Below, one piece after another: positions 36,600-45,106 of a stretch of 64,000 nucleotides of DNA (position 1 is its first letter; each line of letters starts with the position of its first letter). The stretch lies in the NCBI RefSeq assembly GCF_009846755.1, contig NZ_AQOR01000009.1, forward strand, positions 62,001 to 126,000, read 5' to 3'. Source of the DNA: Alcanivorax sp. S71-1-4 (lineage in GTDB: Bacteria; Pseudomonadota; Gammaproteobacteria; Pseudomonadales; Alcanivoracaceae). Under the pieces are notes generated by a model, which worked only from the letters and a program-made list of their open reading frames with translations, did no database searches and was not told where the DNA came from. The position numbers and the translations under genes were made by a program.

Positions 36600-36637
36600 C
36601 GCCCTGTCATAAAACCCACTGACACAGGAGGTGTGCC

Positions 36638-37093
36638 ATGAGTGTTGCCCTGATTCCTCATCTGCAATGCCGTGAAGCCAGCAAGGCAGCGGAATTTTAT
36701 CAGCGTGCCTTTGGCGCGGAAGTGAACATGATGATGCCGGCACCGGATGGCCGCCTGATGCACGGTGAGCTGCAGATCGGCGAGGCCCGTCTGATGTTGT
36801 GCGACCTGTTCGAGGAGTGCGGCGATCTGCCGCAGGCCGGTGCCATCAGTCCGGTGACGCTGCACCTGCAGGTGGATGATTGCGATGCGTTGTTCCAGCG
36901 AGCGCTGGACGCCGGCTGTGAAACGGTGATGCCGCTGGAGGACATGTTCTGGGGCGATCGCTACGGCGTGCTCAGCGACCCGTTCGGACACCGCTGGTCG
37001 ATCGCTTCTCACGTGCGGGATGTGAGCCCGGAAGCATTGCAGGAAGCAATGCAGCAGTTCTCACAGAACAATGACAAACCCGGCTGTGCCTGA
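36638..37093 (+). CDS. VOC-family protein (PhnB-like)
   Basis: 151 aa glyoxalase/bleomycin-resistance fold protein of the PhnB-like type, with the C-terminal DRYGVLSDPFGHRWSIASH stretch. AGGAGGTG precedes the ATG. It lies behind the DGPF gene and is commonly found in ECF42 neighbourhoods. The substrate is unknown. Confidence 0.85.
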   Translation: MSVALIPHLQCREASKAAEFYQRAFGAEVNMMMPAPDGRLMHGELQIGEARLMLCDLFEECGDLPQAGAISPVTLHLQVDDCDALFQRALDAGCETVMPLEDMFWGDRYGVLSDPFGHRWSIASHVRDVSPEALQEAMQQFSQNNDKPGCA

Positions 37094-37106
37094 CAGGAGA
37101 AACAGC

Positions 37107-37535
37107 ATGAGTAACACGGTGGAAAACGAGATTCGCGCGCTGGTAGAAGCCTGGCACGCCACGGTGACAGGCGGCGATCTTGATCGCATCATGGCGTTCT
37201 ACGACGATGACGTGGTGGCGTTTGACGCGATTGCGACACTGCAATTTGTCGGCGCAGCGGCATACCGCGAACACTGGGCGCAGTGCCTGCAGTTCATGGG
37301 CGAGGGCAGCATTGTGCTGCACAGCGTGACGGTGCAGGCAAGCGACGATCTGGCGGTGGCCTGGTTTATCGACCGCTGCAGCGGTCCCAACGAGCAGGGC
37401 GAAATGGAAAGCGGTTATACGCGCGGCACGGCCTGCTACCGGCGGCAGGCGAATGGCTGGCGGATTGTGCATGAACACTTCTCGATGCCCGTGGACATGG
37501 CGACCGGCAAGGCAATATTTGACGCGGCGCCCTGA
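37107..37535 (+). CDS. SnoaL-like/DUF4440 protein
   Basis: 142 aa, NTF2-like fold: EIRALVEAWHATVTGGDLDRIMAFYDDDVVAFD is the typical start of SnoaL-like proteins, and the C-terminus has GWRIVHEHFSMP. AGGAGA supports the ATG. It is the last gene of the ECF42 module and follows the VOC gene by 13 bases. Confidence 0.85.
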   Translation: MSNTVENEIRALVEAWHATVTGGDLDRIMAFYDDDVVAFDAIATLQFVGAAAYREHWAQCLQFMGEGSIVLHSVTVQASDDLAVAWFIDRCSGPNEQGEMESGYTRGTACYRRQANGWRIVHEHFSMPVDMATGKAIFDAAP

Positions 37536-37616
37536 TGCCATCCTCCCAAGGTCGGATGTTGTCTTCCGGGGCGGTGTTCTAGGCTGGCGTTGTGTCAGTC
37601 TGCAAGAGCGTGCTCC

Positions 37617-38042
37617 ATGAAGCTGAAGATCGGGTACAAGGCGTTGCTGGCGGAAGCCGGGCGTGAGGCCGAACTGCTGTCCCAGCAGGATGCTGCTGCG
37701 CTGTTGCACGACAGCGATGTGGTCTTCGTGGACCTGCGTGATCTACGTGAACTGGAGCGTGACGGCGTGTTGCCCGGTGCATTCCATGCGCCGCGCGGCA
37801 TGCTGGAATTCTGGGTCGATCCGGAAAGCCCTTATTTCAAGCCGGTATTCGGCAGTGGCAAGCGGCTGGTGCTGTACTGCGCCAGCGCCTGGCGCTCGGC
37901 ACTGGCGGCGGCACAGCTCACGCGCATGGGCGTGCCACGCGTCTGTCACCTGGAAGGCGGTTTCCGTGCCTGGCAACAGGCCGGGCGCCCGACCACCTCA
38001 TTGCGCCGACATAGCGAACAACGCAAGGGCGCTGCTGAATAA
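37617..38042 (+). CDS. Rhodanese-like sulfurtransferase
   Basis: 141-aa single-domain rhodanese with the active-site loop LYCASAWRSALAA (catalytic Cys) and the CH2A-like VFVDLRDLRELERDG. Cytoplasmic, no signal peptide. It probably moves sulfane sulfur, possibly in cyanide or thiol metabolism. It stands alone, with a structured GC-rich region after it. Confidence 0.88.
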   Translation: MKLKIGYKALLAEAGREAELLSQQDAAALLHDSDVVFVDLRDLRELERDGVLPGAFHAPRGMLEFWVDPESPYFKPVFGSGKRLVLYCASAWRSALAAAQLTRMGVPRVCHLEGGFRAWQQAGRPTTSLRRHSEQRKGAAE

Positions 38043-38046
38043 CGCG

Positions 38047-38088
38047 CCGCCCGCCTGCCTGACACCTCCCCCGGAGGCTGGCGGGCGG
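38047..38088 (+). terminator. GC-rich hairpin after the rhodanese gene
   Basis: CCGCCCGCC (38047-38055) pairs with GGCGGGCGG (38080-38088), with a smaller CCTCC/GGAGG hairpin in the loop. No T-run follows. Possibly a Rho-independent-like stop, but weak evidence. The rest of the 218-base gap 38043-38260 holds nothing else I can support. Confidence 0.35.
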
Positions 38089-38260
38089 TGCGTTGCCCCT
38101 GCAAAACATTGTCAAAAGCATGGCCCGCTGCGCGACAACCTGGCGCCTGAAGCGCCAACATCATGCCAGCAGGAGCCGTTGCCTGAGGCAACGCTGCCGG
38201 CGGCCGTGGAGGGCTGCCGGTCCGTTCCCCGGCCTGTGTGATGACATGCAGGAGGTCAGT

Positions 38261-38734
38261 ATGAAGAAGTCTACGCGTCGAGGGTTGCCGCTGGCCGGCG
38301 TGCTGGCGATGGCAGCCGTTGCCATGCCGGCGTATGCCGATGTCAGTGTCGATGATCTGCACGGGGTGCTTGAGCGCAGTGCGGAGTACGGCTTCACCTA
38401 CTACAAGGACATCGAGATTGATGATGACGGCTCGGTGGAAATTGAAGGCTGGCTGGCCGGCAATGCCATGGCCAAGGTGACGTTCTCTGCGCAGGGCGCG
38501 GTGATCGAGGAAAGGACCCGTGGTGAGCGCGAGCGCAAACACAGCATGCAGCAGAGTGATGTGCGCGCCGCCGTGCAGGCGGCGGCCGGAGAAGGCCTGA
38601 CGCGCGTCGATGACGTGCAGATCAACCGCAAGAATGTGATCGAGGTGGAAGGCCAGACCGCCGATGGCAAAGATATTGATGTGCGCGTCCAGCAGGGCAG
38701 CTTCGATGTCGTCAAGGTGGACCGGGACGACTGA
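38261..38734 (+). CDS. Exported tandem PepSY-like protein
   Basis: 157 aa: Sec signal peptide (cleavage near AYA) and two PepSY-like units in tandem, one around YGFTYYKDIEIDDDGSVEIE and one around EGLTRVDDVQINRKNVIEVE. PepSY-type domains inhibit or modulate periplasmic proteins or sensors. GGAGG precedes the ATG. It is a paralogue of the convergent gene at 38812-39276 and ends at a shared terminator. Confidence 0.75.
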   Translation: MKKSTRRGLPLAGVLAMAAVAMPAYADVSVDDLHGVLERSAEYGFTYYKDIEIDDDGSVEIEGWLAGNAMAKVTFSAQGAVIEERTRGERERKHSMQQSDVRAAVQAAAGEGLTRVDDVQINRKNVIEVEGQTADGKDIDVRVQQGSFDVVKVDRDD

Positions 38735-38755
38735 TTATTTCGGTGTTGTGCAGCT

Positions 38756-38790
38756 AAAAAAATATCCGGCCCGCAGGCCGGATATTTTTT
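38756..38790. terminator. Bidirectional Rho-independent terminator
   Basis: AATATCCGGCC (38761-38771) and GGCCGGATATT (38776-38786) form an 11-bp perfect stem with a CGCA loop, preceded by a run of A and followed by a run of T. It ends both convergent PepSY-like genes. Confidence 0.9.
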
Positions 38791-38811
38791 GCTACCGAGA
38801 GAAGGTTTGAA

Positions 38812-39276
38812 TCAGTCGCGGTCGATATTGATGACCTGATAGCTGTCCACGTCGATGTGGATTTCCAGTTCACCGCCGTTCTGGCCGTAGCCTTCGACTT
38901 CAATGGTATTGCCGCGGCGGGTCTGGATTTCCTCGATCTGCGTCAGGCCCTCGGCCGTGGCTGCTTTCACGGCGTTGCGCACATCGTCGGCACTCAGGCC
39001 ACGCGCGCCACCGTCCCGGCGACGGCGTTCCTCGCGCACCGCCTCGCCCTGCAGGGTGAAATCGACGTCGGCGGTCCAGTCGTTGTCCAGCCAGCCTTCG
39101 ACTTCCACCTCGCCATCATCGAAACTGATTTCTTCATAGTGGGTGAAGCCGTACTCGCCGGTCTGCTTCAGCAGTGCATCCACCTGGTCGGGTGTCATCC
39201 GGGCCTGGGCGCTGACAGCGGCCAGGGACAGGGAACCGGCGATCAGGGGCAGCATCAGGGCATGTTTCTTTTGCAT
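38812..39276 (-). CDS. Exported tandem PepSY-like protein, paralogue
   Basis: 154 aa with a signal peptide (near SAQA) and two PepSY-like units (YGFTHYEEISFDDGEVEVEG and EGLTQIEEIQTRRGNTIEVE). It is clearly homologous to the 38261 protein and was probably produced by an inverted duplication. AAGGAGATTCACC precedes the ATG. Divergent from the 39415 gene, so both may answer to the nearby two-component system. Confidence 0.75.
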   Translation of the reverse strand: MQKKHALMLPLIAGSLSLAAVSAQARMTPDQVDALLKQTGEYGFTHYEEISFDDGEVEVEGWLDNDWTADVDFTLQGEAVREERRRRDGGARGLSADDVRNAVKAATAEGLTQIEEIQTRRGNTIEVEGYGQNGGELEIHIDVDSYQVINIDRD

Positions 39277-39414
39277 GGTGAATCTCCTTGTTCAGCGCTT
39301 GGTGTCGTGGCGACAGGGGCGATGTGCCCCGTCGTTGGAAACCATCCTCCCACAAGGTGGTTTTCAGTAAGCTGAGCAGCTTGTTAATGTTCCGTTCATG
39401 TTCGGACCGCGACA

Positions 39415-39747
39415 ATGGATGCCATGAAGACGTTAATCAAAGCACTGCTGTGTCCCCTCATGTTGCTGACCCTGTGGCCGGCGGCCTCGGCCGATGACGA
39501 CTGGCGGTCGTTGCACGGCGATGTGCAGGCTGGCCGTCTGGTAAGTCTCGGATCGGTGCTCGACTGGCTCGAGCAACACTATGTCGGCAACGTGATCGAA
39601 GTGGAACTGGACCGCGACGACGGCAGGGTGTACTACGAGATCGAGATGGTCGGGCCACAGGGACAGGTGGTGGAATTCGAATTTGATGCCGCGACCGGCG
39701 AGCTGGTGGGGATCGAGGGCGTCAATATCAACGGGATGAAGCGCTGA
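39415..39747 (+). CDS. Exported single PepSY-domain protein
   Basis: 110 aa: signal peptide (near ASA), then one PepSY domain (VLDWLEQHYVGNVIEVELDRDDG, ending FDAATGELVGIEGV). Its stop is immediately followed by the response-regulator start, so it forms an operon with the kinase pair and may modulate the sensor. An ATG 9 bases downstream (MKTLIKALL) is an equally good start. Confidence 0.75.
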   Translation: MDAMKTLIKALLCPLMLLTLWPAASADDDWRSLHGDVQAGRLVSLGSVLDWLEQHYVGNVIEVELDRDDGRVYYEIEMVGPQGQVVEFEFDAATGELVGIEGVNINGMKR

Positions 39748-40410
39748 ATGAAGGTGTTGCTGGTGGAAGATGACCAGGCGCTGTGCCAGGCACTGGCCGG
39801 CGCACTGACTGAGGCGGGCCTGCTGGTGGAAACCAGCGACACCGGCAGCGATGCGGACTTCCTGGTGCGTACGGAACGCTACGATGTGGTGATCCTGGAT
39901 CTTGGCCTGCCCGATGGCGATGGCACCCGCTGGCTGGCGCAGTGGCGCGACGACGGCATTGATCTGCCGGTGCTCGTATTGACCGCGCGCGAGCGCTGGT
40001 CGGACAAGGCCGCCGGTTTCTCCGCCGGCGCTGATGATTATGTCACCAAACCATTTGAAACCGGCGAAGTGCTGTTCCGCCTGCATGCGCTGGTGCGCCG
40101 CAGTCATGGCCATGCGCACCCGGTGCTGACGGTGGGAGACCTGCGTTATGACAGCCACGTCGGCAGCGTCACCCGGGCAGGCATGCCGGTCACGCTCACC
40201 GCGCAGGAACTGCGCCTGCTGGCCTGTCTGATGCGCGCGGCGCCGCGCATCGTCAGCCGCACGGAACTCTCCGAGCATGTCTACGACCGCGACAGCGAAC
40301 CGGATTCCAACGTCATTGATGTGCAGGTCAGCCGCCTGCGCCGCAAGCTCGGCGGCGAGCGTATCGAGACCGTTCGGGGCCAGGGCTACCGGCTGGTGGC
40401 GATCGAATGA
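39748..40410 (+). CDS. OmpR-family response regulator (PmrA/QseB type)
   Basis: 220 aa: receiver with phospho-Asp in VVILDLGLPDGDG and Lys in VTKPF, and a winged-helix DNA-binding domain (NVIDVQVSRLRRKLGGERI). It abuts the PepSY gene and overlaps the kinase gene. Likely controls the local PepSY genes; the signal is unknown. Confidence 0.92.
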   Translation: MKVLLVEDDQALCQALAGALTEAGLLVETSDTGSDADFLVRTERYDVVILDLGLPDGDGTRWLAQWRDDGIDLPVLVLTARERWSDKAAGFSAGADDYVTKPFETGEVLFRLHALVRRSHGHAHPVLTVGDLRYDSHVGSVTRAGMPVTLTAQELRLLACLMRAAPRIVSRTELSEHVYDRDSEPDSNVIDVQVSRLRRKLGGERIETVRGQGYRLVAIE

Positions 40411-41744
40411 TCCGGCGGCCGCTGTCGGTGGGGCTGCGGTTGTGGATCGCCGCGCTGGTACTGGTGCTGGTGATCCTGCCGCTGGCGGGGTTGGCACTGG
40501 CCTACAACTTCCGCCAGGCAGTCAACCATTCCTTTGATGAACGCCTCGGTACCTTGCTCAACGTCGTGCTGGCCGGCGTGCGCTATGACCCGCTGGCGGG
40601 CCAGCTGGTGGTCACGCGCTCGCTGGGGGATGCCCGTTTTGATCGTGTCTTTTCCGGTTGGTACTGGCAGGCCAGCGACGGCGAGACGCTGGCGGTGACG
40701 TCACGTTCGCTGTGGGACCAGCGGCTGGCAGTGCGTCTGCCCGCCACGCCGGGGCAGGTGGCCTTTGACACCGTCGGCCCCCGCGATACGCCGTTGCGGG
40801 CCATGCAGCGGCCGATACTGCTCGCCTCGCTCGGGCGCCCGCTGTACGTCACCGTCGCCGCGTCGCGGGAAGAGCCGGATGCCGAGGTGCGCAGCTTCGA
40901 GCGCCTGTTGGGGCTGTCGCTGCTGGCGCTGGCGGTGTTGCTGCTGACCGGGCTGGCGTTGCAGATTCGCTGGGGGCTGACCCCGCTGCGGCGCATGCGG
41001 GCGGCCTTGCGCAGGGTCGAAGCGGGCGACGCCTCGCGGCTGGACGACCAGGGCCTGCCCGGCGAGCTGGCGGACCTGGCGACGGCCATGAATGAGGTCA
41101 TCGACAAGGACCAGCGCCTGATTGAGCGTGGCCGCAATGCCGCAGGGAACCTGGCACATGCACTGAAAACGCCGGTGGCGGTGTTGCAGACACAGGCGGA
41201 TCGCCTGCCGCCCGCACAGCGCGAACAGGTGCGCGCGGAACTGGCGCGCATCGATGACGCCGTACGCCACCATCTGGCCCGGGCCTCGGCTGCCGGGGGG
41301 GCCGCGCTGGCCGGCCGCACCCGTGTGCTGCCGGTGATCAGGCCGGTGCTGGAGGGCCTGGGACGGCTGGCGGCGCGCCGGGGCCTGGTGCTGGAGACGG
41401 CGCTGGATGAACAACTGACGTTGCGCATGGACCCGCAGGACCTGCAGGAGCTGTTCGGCAACCTGCTGGAAAATGCGCTCGGCTGGGCGCACACGCGGGT
41501 GCGGGTGACACTGGCGCGCAACGCGGAACAGGGCCAGCTGTGTATCGAGGATGACGGGCCGGGCATGACCGCCGGGCAGCGCGAGGCGGCGCTGGCGCGC
41601 GGGGCGCGGCTGGATGAACAGCGGCCGGGGTCGGGCCTGGGCCTGGCGATCGTGGCAGAACTGGTGACGCTTTACGGCGGCACGCTCGATCTGGATGACT
41701 CGCCGCTGGGCGGGCTCAGGGTGAGCATTTCATTGCGCCGGTGA
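40407..41744 (+). CDS. Sensor histidine kinase (PhoQ/QseC-like)
   Basis: 445 aa with two membrane helices (about 10-32 and 165-190), a periplasmic domain between them, HAMP, an H-box NLAHALKTPVAVLQ and an ATPase domain with GPGMT and GSGLGLAIVAEL. The HALKTP form is typical of PhoQ-like kinases. Translationally coupled to the response regulator. Confidence 0.92.
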   Translation: MIRRPLSVGLRLWIAALVLVLVILPLAGLALAYNFRQAVNHSFDERLGTLLNVVLAGVRYDPLAGQLVVTRSLGDARFDRVFSGWYWQASDGETLAVTSRSLWDQRLAVRLPATPGQVAFDTVGPRDTPLRAMQRPILLASLGRPLYVTVAASREEPDAEVRSFERLLGLSLLALAVLLLTGLALQIRWGLTPLRRMRAALRRVEAGDASRLDDQGLPGELADLATAMNEVIDKDQRLIERGRNAAGNLAHALKTPVAVLQTQADRLPPAQREQVRAELARIDDAVRHHLARASAAGGAALAGRTRVLPVIRPVLEGLGRLAARRGLVLETALDEQLTLRMDPQDLQELFGNLLENALGWAHTRVRVTLARNAEQGQLCIEDDGPGMTAGQREAALARGARLDEQRPGSGLGLAIVAELVTLYGGTLDLDDSPLGGLRVSISLRR

Positions 41745-41833
41745 AATCGGTGCAATGAAATGCTGCGGTGCGTGGCGCGCGGCGCGCGAAAGAAAAAGGA
41801 TGTTCCGCTCGCCGCCTCTTTAATGGCTACTTT

Positions 41834-42448
41834 TTATGGCTGCTTTTTGGCGAACGCGCTCGCTTCGATGCCTTCCAGCGTGATGCGGACGTCCATCTCG
41901 TCGCTGACCGCCGGGGCGTAGGCACCCATGCCGAAATCCGAGCGCTTGATGGTGGTTTCCGCGCTCAGACCGATGGCGCGGGCGTTGTCCCACATCGGGT
42001 GCTCGCCGACCTTGTTCACTTCGGTGTCGAGCACGACTTCCTTGCTGATACCGTTCACGGTCAGCACACCGACCAGATCGAATTCCTGTTCCTCGCGGTC
42101 TGCGTTGCGGATGCCGGTGCTGCGGAAGGTGATGGTCGGGTGCTCGTCGGCCTTGAAGAATTCCGGTTTGGTCAGCAGGTGCTCGTCCAGCAGCGGTACG
42201 TGGGTGTGTACGCTGCGCACGGGGATGGTGACGTCGACGCGGGATTGTTCCGGGTGTGCTTCGTTCACATACACCGTGCCGGTTACTTCATCGAAACTGG
42301 CGCCGGGGGTGGAAAAGCCAAAGTGGTCCCAACTGAATCGCACCTGGGTATGGGTGGGGTCAAGGGTGTATTCGGTGAGGGTGTCGGCCTGGGCCAGTGG
42401 CGCGCTGGCCAGCAGGGTCAGGGTCAGTGCAGGAGCGAACAGGCGCAT
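41834..42448 (-). CDS. YceI-family periplasmic protein
   Basis: 204 aa: signal peptide (near AQA) and the YceI lipocalin-like domain, YTLDPTHTQVRFSWDHFGFS, ending SDEMDVRITLEGIEA. Such proteins bind polyprenyl-type lipids and are stress- or pH-induced. TGGAGGATCTTC precedes the ATG at 42448. Single gene, reading leftward. Confidence 0.92.
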   Translation of the reverse strand: MRLFAPALTLTLLASAPLAQADTLTEYTLDPTHTQVRFSWDHFGFSTPGASFDEVTGTVYVNEAHPEQSRVDVTIPVRSVHTHVPLLDEHLLTKPEFFKADEHPTITFRSTGIRNADREEQEFDLVGVLTVNGISKEVVLDTEVNKVGEHPMWDNARAIGLSAETTIKRSDFGMGAYAPAVSDEMDVRITLEGIEASAFAKKQP

Positions 42449-42563
42449 GAAGATCCTCCATGAGTGAGCGATACGGAAGCCTTCGAGCATAGACGTCGCC
42501 GGGGTGGTGGCTCCACCCCGGCGAATTGAACGTATTGATCGGATTTCCTGAACGGTCTGGTGT

Positions 42564-44993
42564 TCAGCGCAAGGAAAACAGGACGTCGGTGACCCGGCCT
42601 TTGCGCAGCAACTGCTTGGCGTCCTCGGCGCTGAAGCAGCCGCTCTGGCGGGTGCCCTGAAAGCCGCAGATGAAACTGTCCCAGTTCGGGCTGCCGGTGA
42701 CATTGAAACCGGTATCGCCGGCTTTCGGCACGGTCGGATCAATCTTGACGTAACCGTAGGCCTGATCGTTTTGCACCTTCACCCAGGCGTTGAAGTTGTG
42801 CGGCAGGCAGTCCGCCGGCGTGTTGGCGCCGGCCTGCCAGCGGAAATTGCCATTCACGGTGGGTTCGCCGAAGAACACACCGAGCCGGTAGGCCACGGTG
42901 ATCTCGCTGACCTGGCAACTGCCGACGGTCAGGTTGCGGCGGGTGATGGTGCCTTCGCAGTCGCATGCCATGCCCTCGGCGGACTGCATGCGGCCGCGTT
43001 GCAGGCTGGCACTGTTGGGGGAAGGTTCCACCCGGCGCGGGGCGGCGGCGGGAGGCGGAGTGCGTGAGGCGGGCACGGTAGCCGGCGTGCGGGATGTCAT
43101 GGCGACAGGCGTGGCCTGGGGTGCGGGTGTCGCTGCCCGACGTACCGGTTGTTGTTGACGCGCCGCCTGCTGGGCTGCCAGCGCCTGTTGGCGTTCACGC
43201 AGGGCCTGTTGCTGTGCGGCCTGCTGGCGCTGTTGTTCGGCCTGGGCCTCGGCCAGTTGGGCTTGCAGGCGGCGGTTGGTTTCTTCGGCTTCCAGCGAGG
43301 CACTGAACACCTGCTGCACGAGCGGGTCACGTACCTGGAAGTTGCCGCTAGCGTATTGCTGATGCAGTTGTGAAAGATTGTTGCCCTGACCGTTGTCGAG
43401 CCAGATATCACGGATGGACGCGCTCATGATGTCGGCGGTCTGGTGGGTGGGCAGGTCTGCCTGCAGGGCCGTCGCGCCGATGGCCACCGTGGCGAAGGTC
43501 CGCATGAAATTGTCACCGCCGCTTTTACGGCCCTTGTAGTTGTGGGTCCGGCCGCCGTACCGGGCCAGCACCTGCGGGGTGGTGCTGTATTCCTTGTACA
43601 GGGCCAGGTCCATGGGGGAGTCGTTGTCCGCATCCAGCAGGTTCGGATTGCCGCCCATCTGCAGCAGTGATTCGAGCACTTCGTAGTGGCCGGCGTTGGC
43701 CGCACGGTGCACTGGCGTCCAGTTGTACTGGCCCGGGGTGCGCAGATTCGGGTTGGCGCCGCCCGCCAGCAGGATTCTGACCATCTCGCCGGCGTTGTCG
43801 CCCACGGCGTAATAAAGCGCGTTGTAGCCGTTCCGGGTGGTGATGTTCGGATCAGCGCCGGCCGCCAGCAGGCGTACCGCGATGTCCTGATGGCCAAGGT
43901 CTGCAGCGGTCATCAGCGGGGTGAACGGGCCGTCGCCGTTGCGGCTGTTGACGTCGGCACCGGCCGCCAGCAGTTGGTCGAGCGTTTCCCCGGCGCCGTG
44001 ATAGGCGGCCTGGTACAGGCTGCTGAAGCCGGAATGGCTGTTGCTGTTGATGTCGGCGCCTGCGGCCAGCAGCAGTGCCACCATCTCGGCGTCATTGTGT
44101 TGGGCAGCATAGAGCAGCGGCTGGCTGTACTGGGCGCTCACCGGCGGTTCGGGATGGGCACCCGCTGCCAGCAGCAGCTTCCCCATGGCGGAATGCTCGT
44201 TTTTCAGGGCCAGGCTCAACAGGGGAACCTGTTCGGTACCGTTCGGATTGCCGCCGGCGGCCAGCAGTGATTCCAGCAGCGCGCGGTTGTCTTTTTCCAC
44301 GGCCACCTGCACGGCAGTCCGGCCGTCGCCGTCCTGAAGATTGGGGTCGGCCCCGGCGACAAGCAGCAGCGCCACGGCATCGGCGCTGTCGTGGGTGGCT
44401 GCTGCGAGCAGCGGTGTGCTCTGTCCGGCGGTCATCTGGTTCGGGTTGGCGCCGGCATCCAGCAGTTGTTGCATCAGGGATATCTGGTTATGCCGTGCTG
44501 TGCGGCACAGCATGGTCATGCCCTCGCCATCCTGTTGCGCGGGGTCGGCGCCGGCGGCCAGCAGCAAGGCGGTGAGTGTGCTGTCTCCGTTGGCGACGGC
44601 AACGGCCAGCGCGCTGTTGCCGTTGGTGTCGGTCTGGTCTGCGCGGGCGCCGGCGTTCAACAGATGCGTGGCGGTGTCGACATGGCCGCTCTGGACGGCG
44701 GCGATCAAGGCCGTCAACTTTCGGGATTCGTTGGTGCCGTGGATGTCGGCGCCGGACTGCAGCAGAAAGGCCACGGTATCCGTGTGGCCCGCAGCGGCGG
44801 CCTGATACAGCGGCGTGCGTCGGCGCAGATCCCGTTTGTCCACGGACTTGCCTTCGGCATGCAATGCCCGGAGGGTATCGAGATCCCCCTGGCTGGCGGC
44901 GTTGACCGCCCTGGTCGAGGCGCATCCACCAAGCAGAAGTGACAATGCGACGGTGACCAGGCAGACGGTTGCTGCTCTGTTGAGATACGTCAT
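42564..44993 (-). CDS. Large ankyrin-repeat lipoprotein
   Basis: 809 aa. Signal peptide with lipobox LLLGGC, then about 14 ankyrin repeats (roughly residues 25-480, consensus TPLxxAAxxGHxxxVxLLLxAGADPN). A Gln/Ala-rich coiled coil follows (about 565-625), then a Pro/Ala-rich linker and a C-terminal Cys-containing domain (MACDCEGTI, VGSCQVSEITVAY, ADCLPHNFNAWVKV, ICGF, GCFSAED). I do not recognise the last domain. The start at 44993 has AAGGGA upstream. A scaffold on the inner face of the outer membrane is a reasonable inference. Confidence 0.85.
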   Translation of the reverse strand: MTYLNRAATVCLVTVALSLLLGGCASTRAVNAASQGDLDTLRALHAEGKSVDKRDLRRRTPLYQAAAAGHTDTVAFLLQSGADIHGTNESRKLTALIAAVQSGHVDTATHLLNAGARADQTDTNGNSALAVAVANGDSTLTALLLAAGADPAQQDGEGMTMLCRTARHNQISLMQQLLDAGANPNQMTAGQSTPLLAAATHDSADAVALLLVAGADPNLQDGDGRTAVQVAVEKDNRALLESLLAAGGNPNGTEQVPLLSLALKNEHSAMGKLLLAAGAHPEPPVSAQYSQPLLYAAQHNDAEMVALLLAAGADINSNSHSGFSSLYQAAYHGAGETLDQLLAAGADVNSRNGDGPFTPLMTAADLGHQDIAVRLLAAGADPNITTRNGYNALYYAVGDNAGEMVRILLAGGANPNLRTPGQYNWTPVHRAANAGHYEVLESLLQMGGNPNLLDADNDSPMDLALYKEYSTTPQVLARYGGRTHNYKGRKSGGDNFMRTFATVAIGATALQADLPTHQTADIMSASIRDIWLDNGQGNNLSQLHQQYASGNFQVRDPLVQQVFSASLEAEETNRRLQAQLAEAQAEQQRQQAAQQQALRERQQALAAQQAARQQQPVRRAATPAPQATPVAMTSRTPATVPASRTPPPAAAPRRVEPSPNSASLQRGRMQSAEGMACDCEGTITRRNLTVGSCQVSEITVAYRLGVFFGEPTVNGNFRWQAGANTPADCLPHNFNAWVKVQNDQAYGYVKIDPTVPKAGDTGFNVTGSPNWDSFICGFQGTRQSGCFSAEDAKQLLRKGRVTDVLFSLR

Positions 44994-45106
44994 GATGTGT
45001 TCCCTTCCCGTTTCGTCAGGCGGGTTTGATAACATGATGTTTTCTGCGGCGCATACCCCAAACGGGGGATGTCCGACGGTCGGAGCCGGAGGAAGAGAGG
45101 AGAGCA

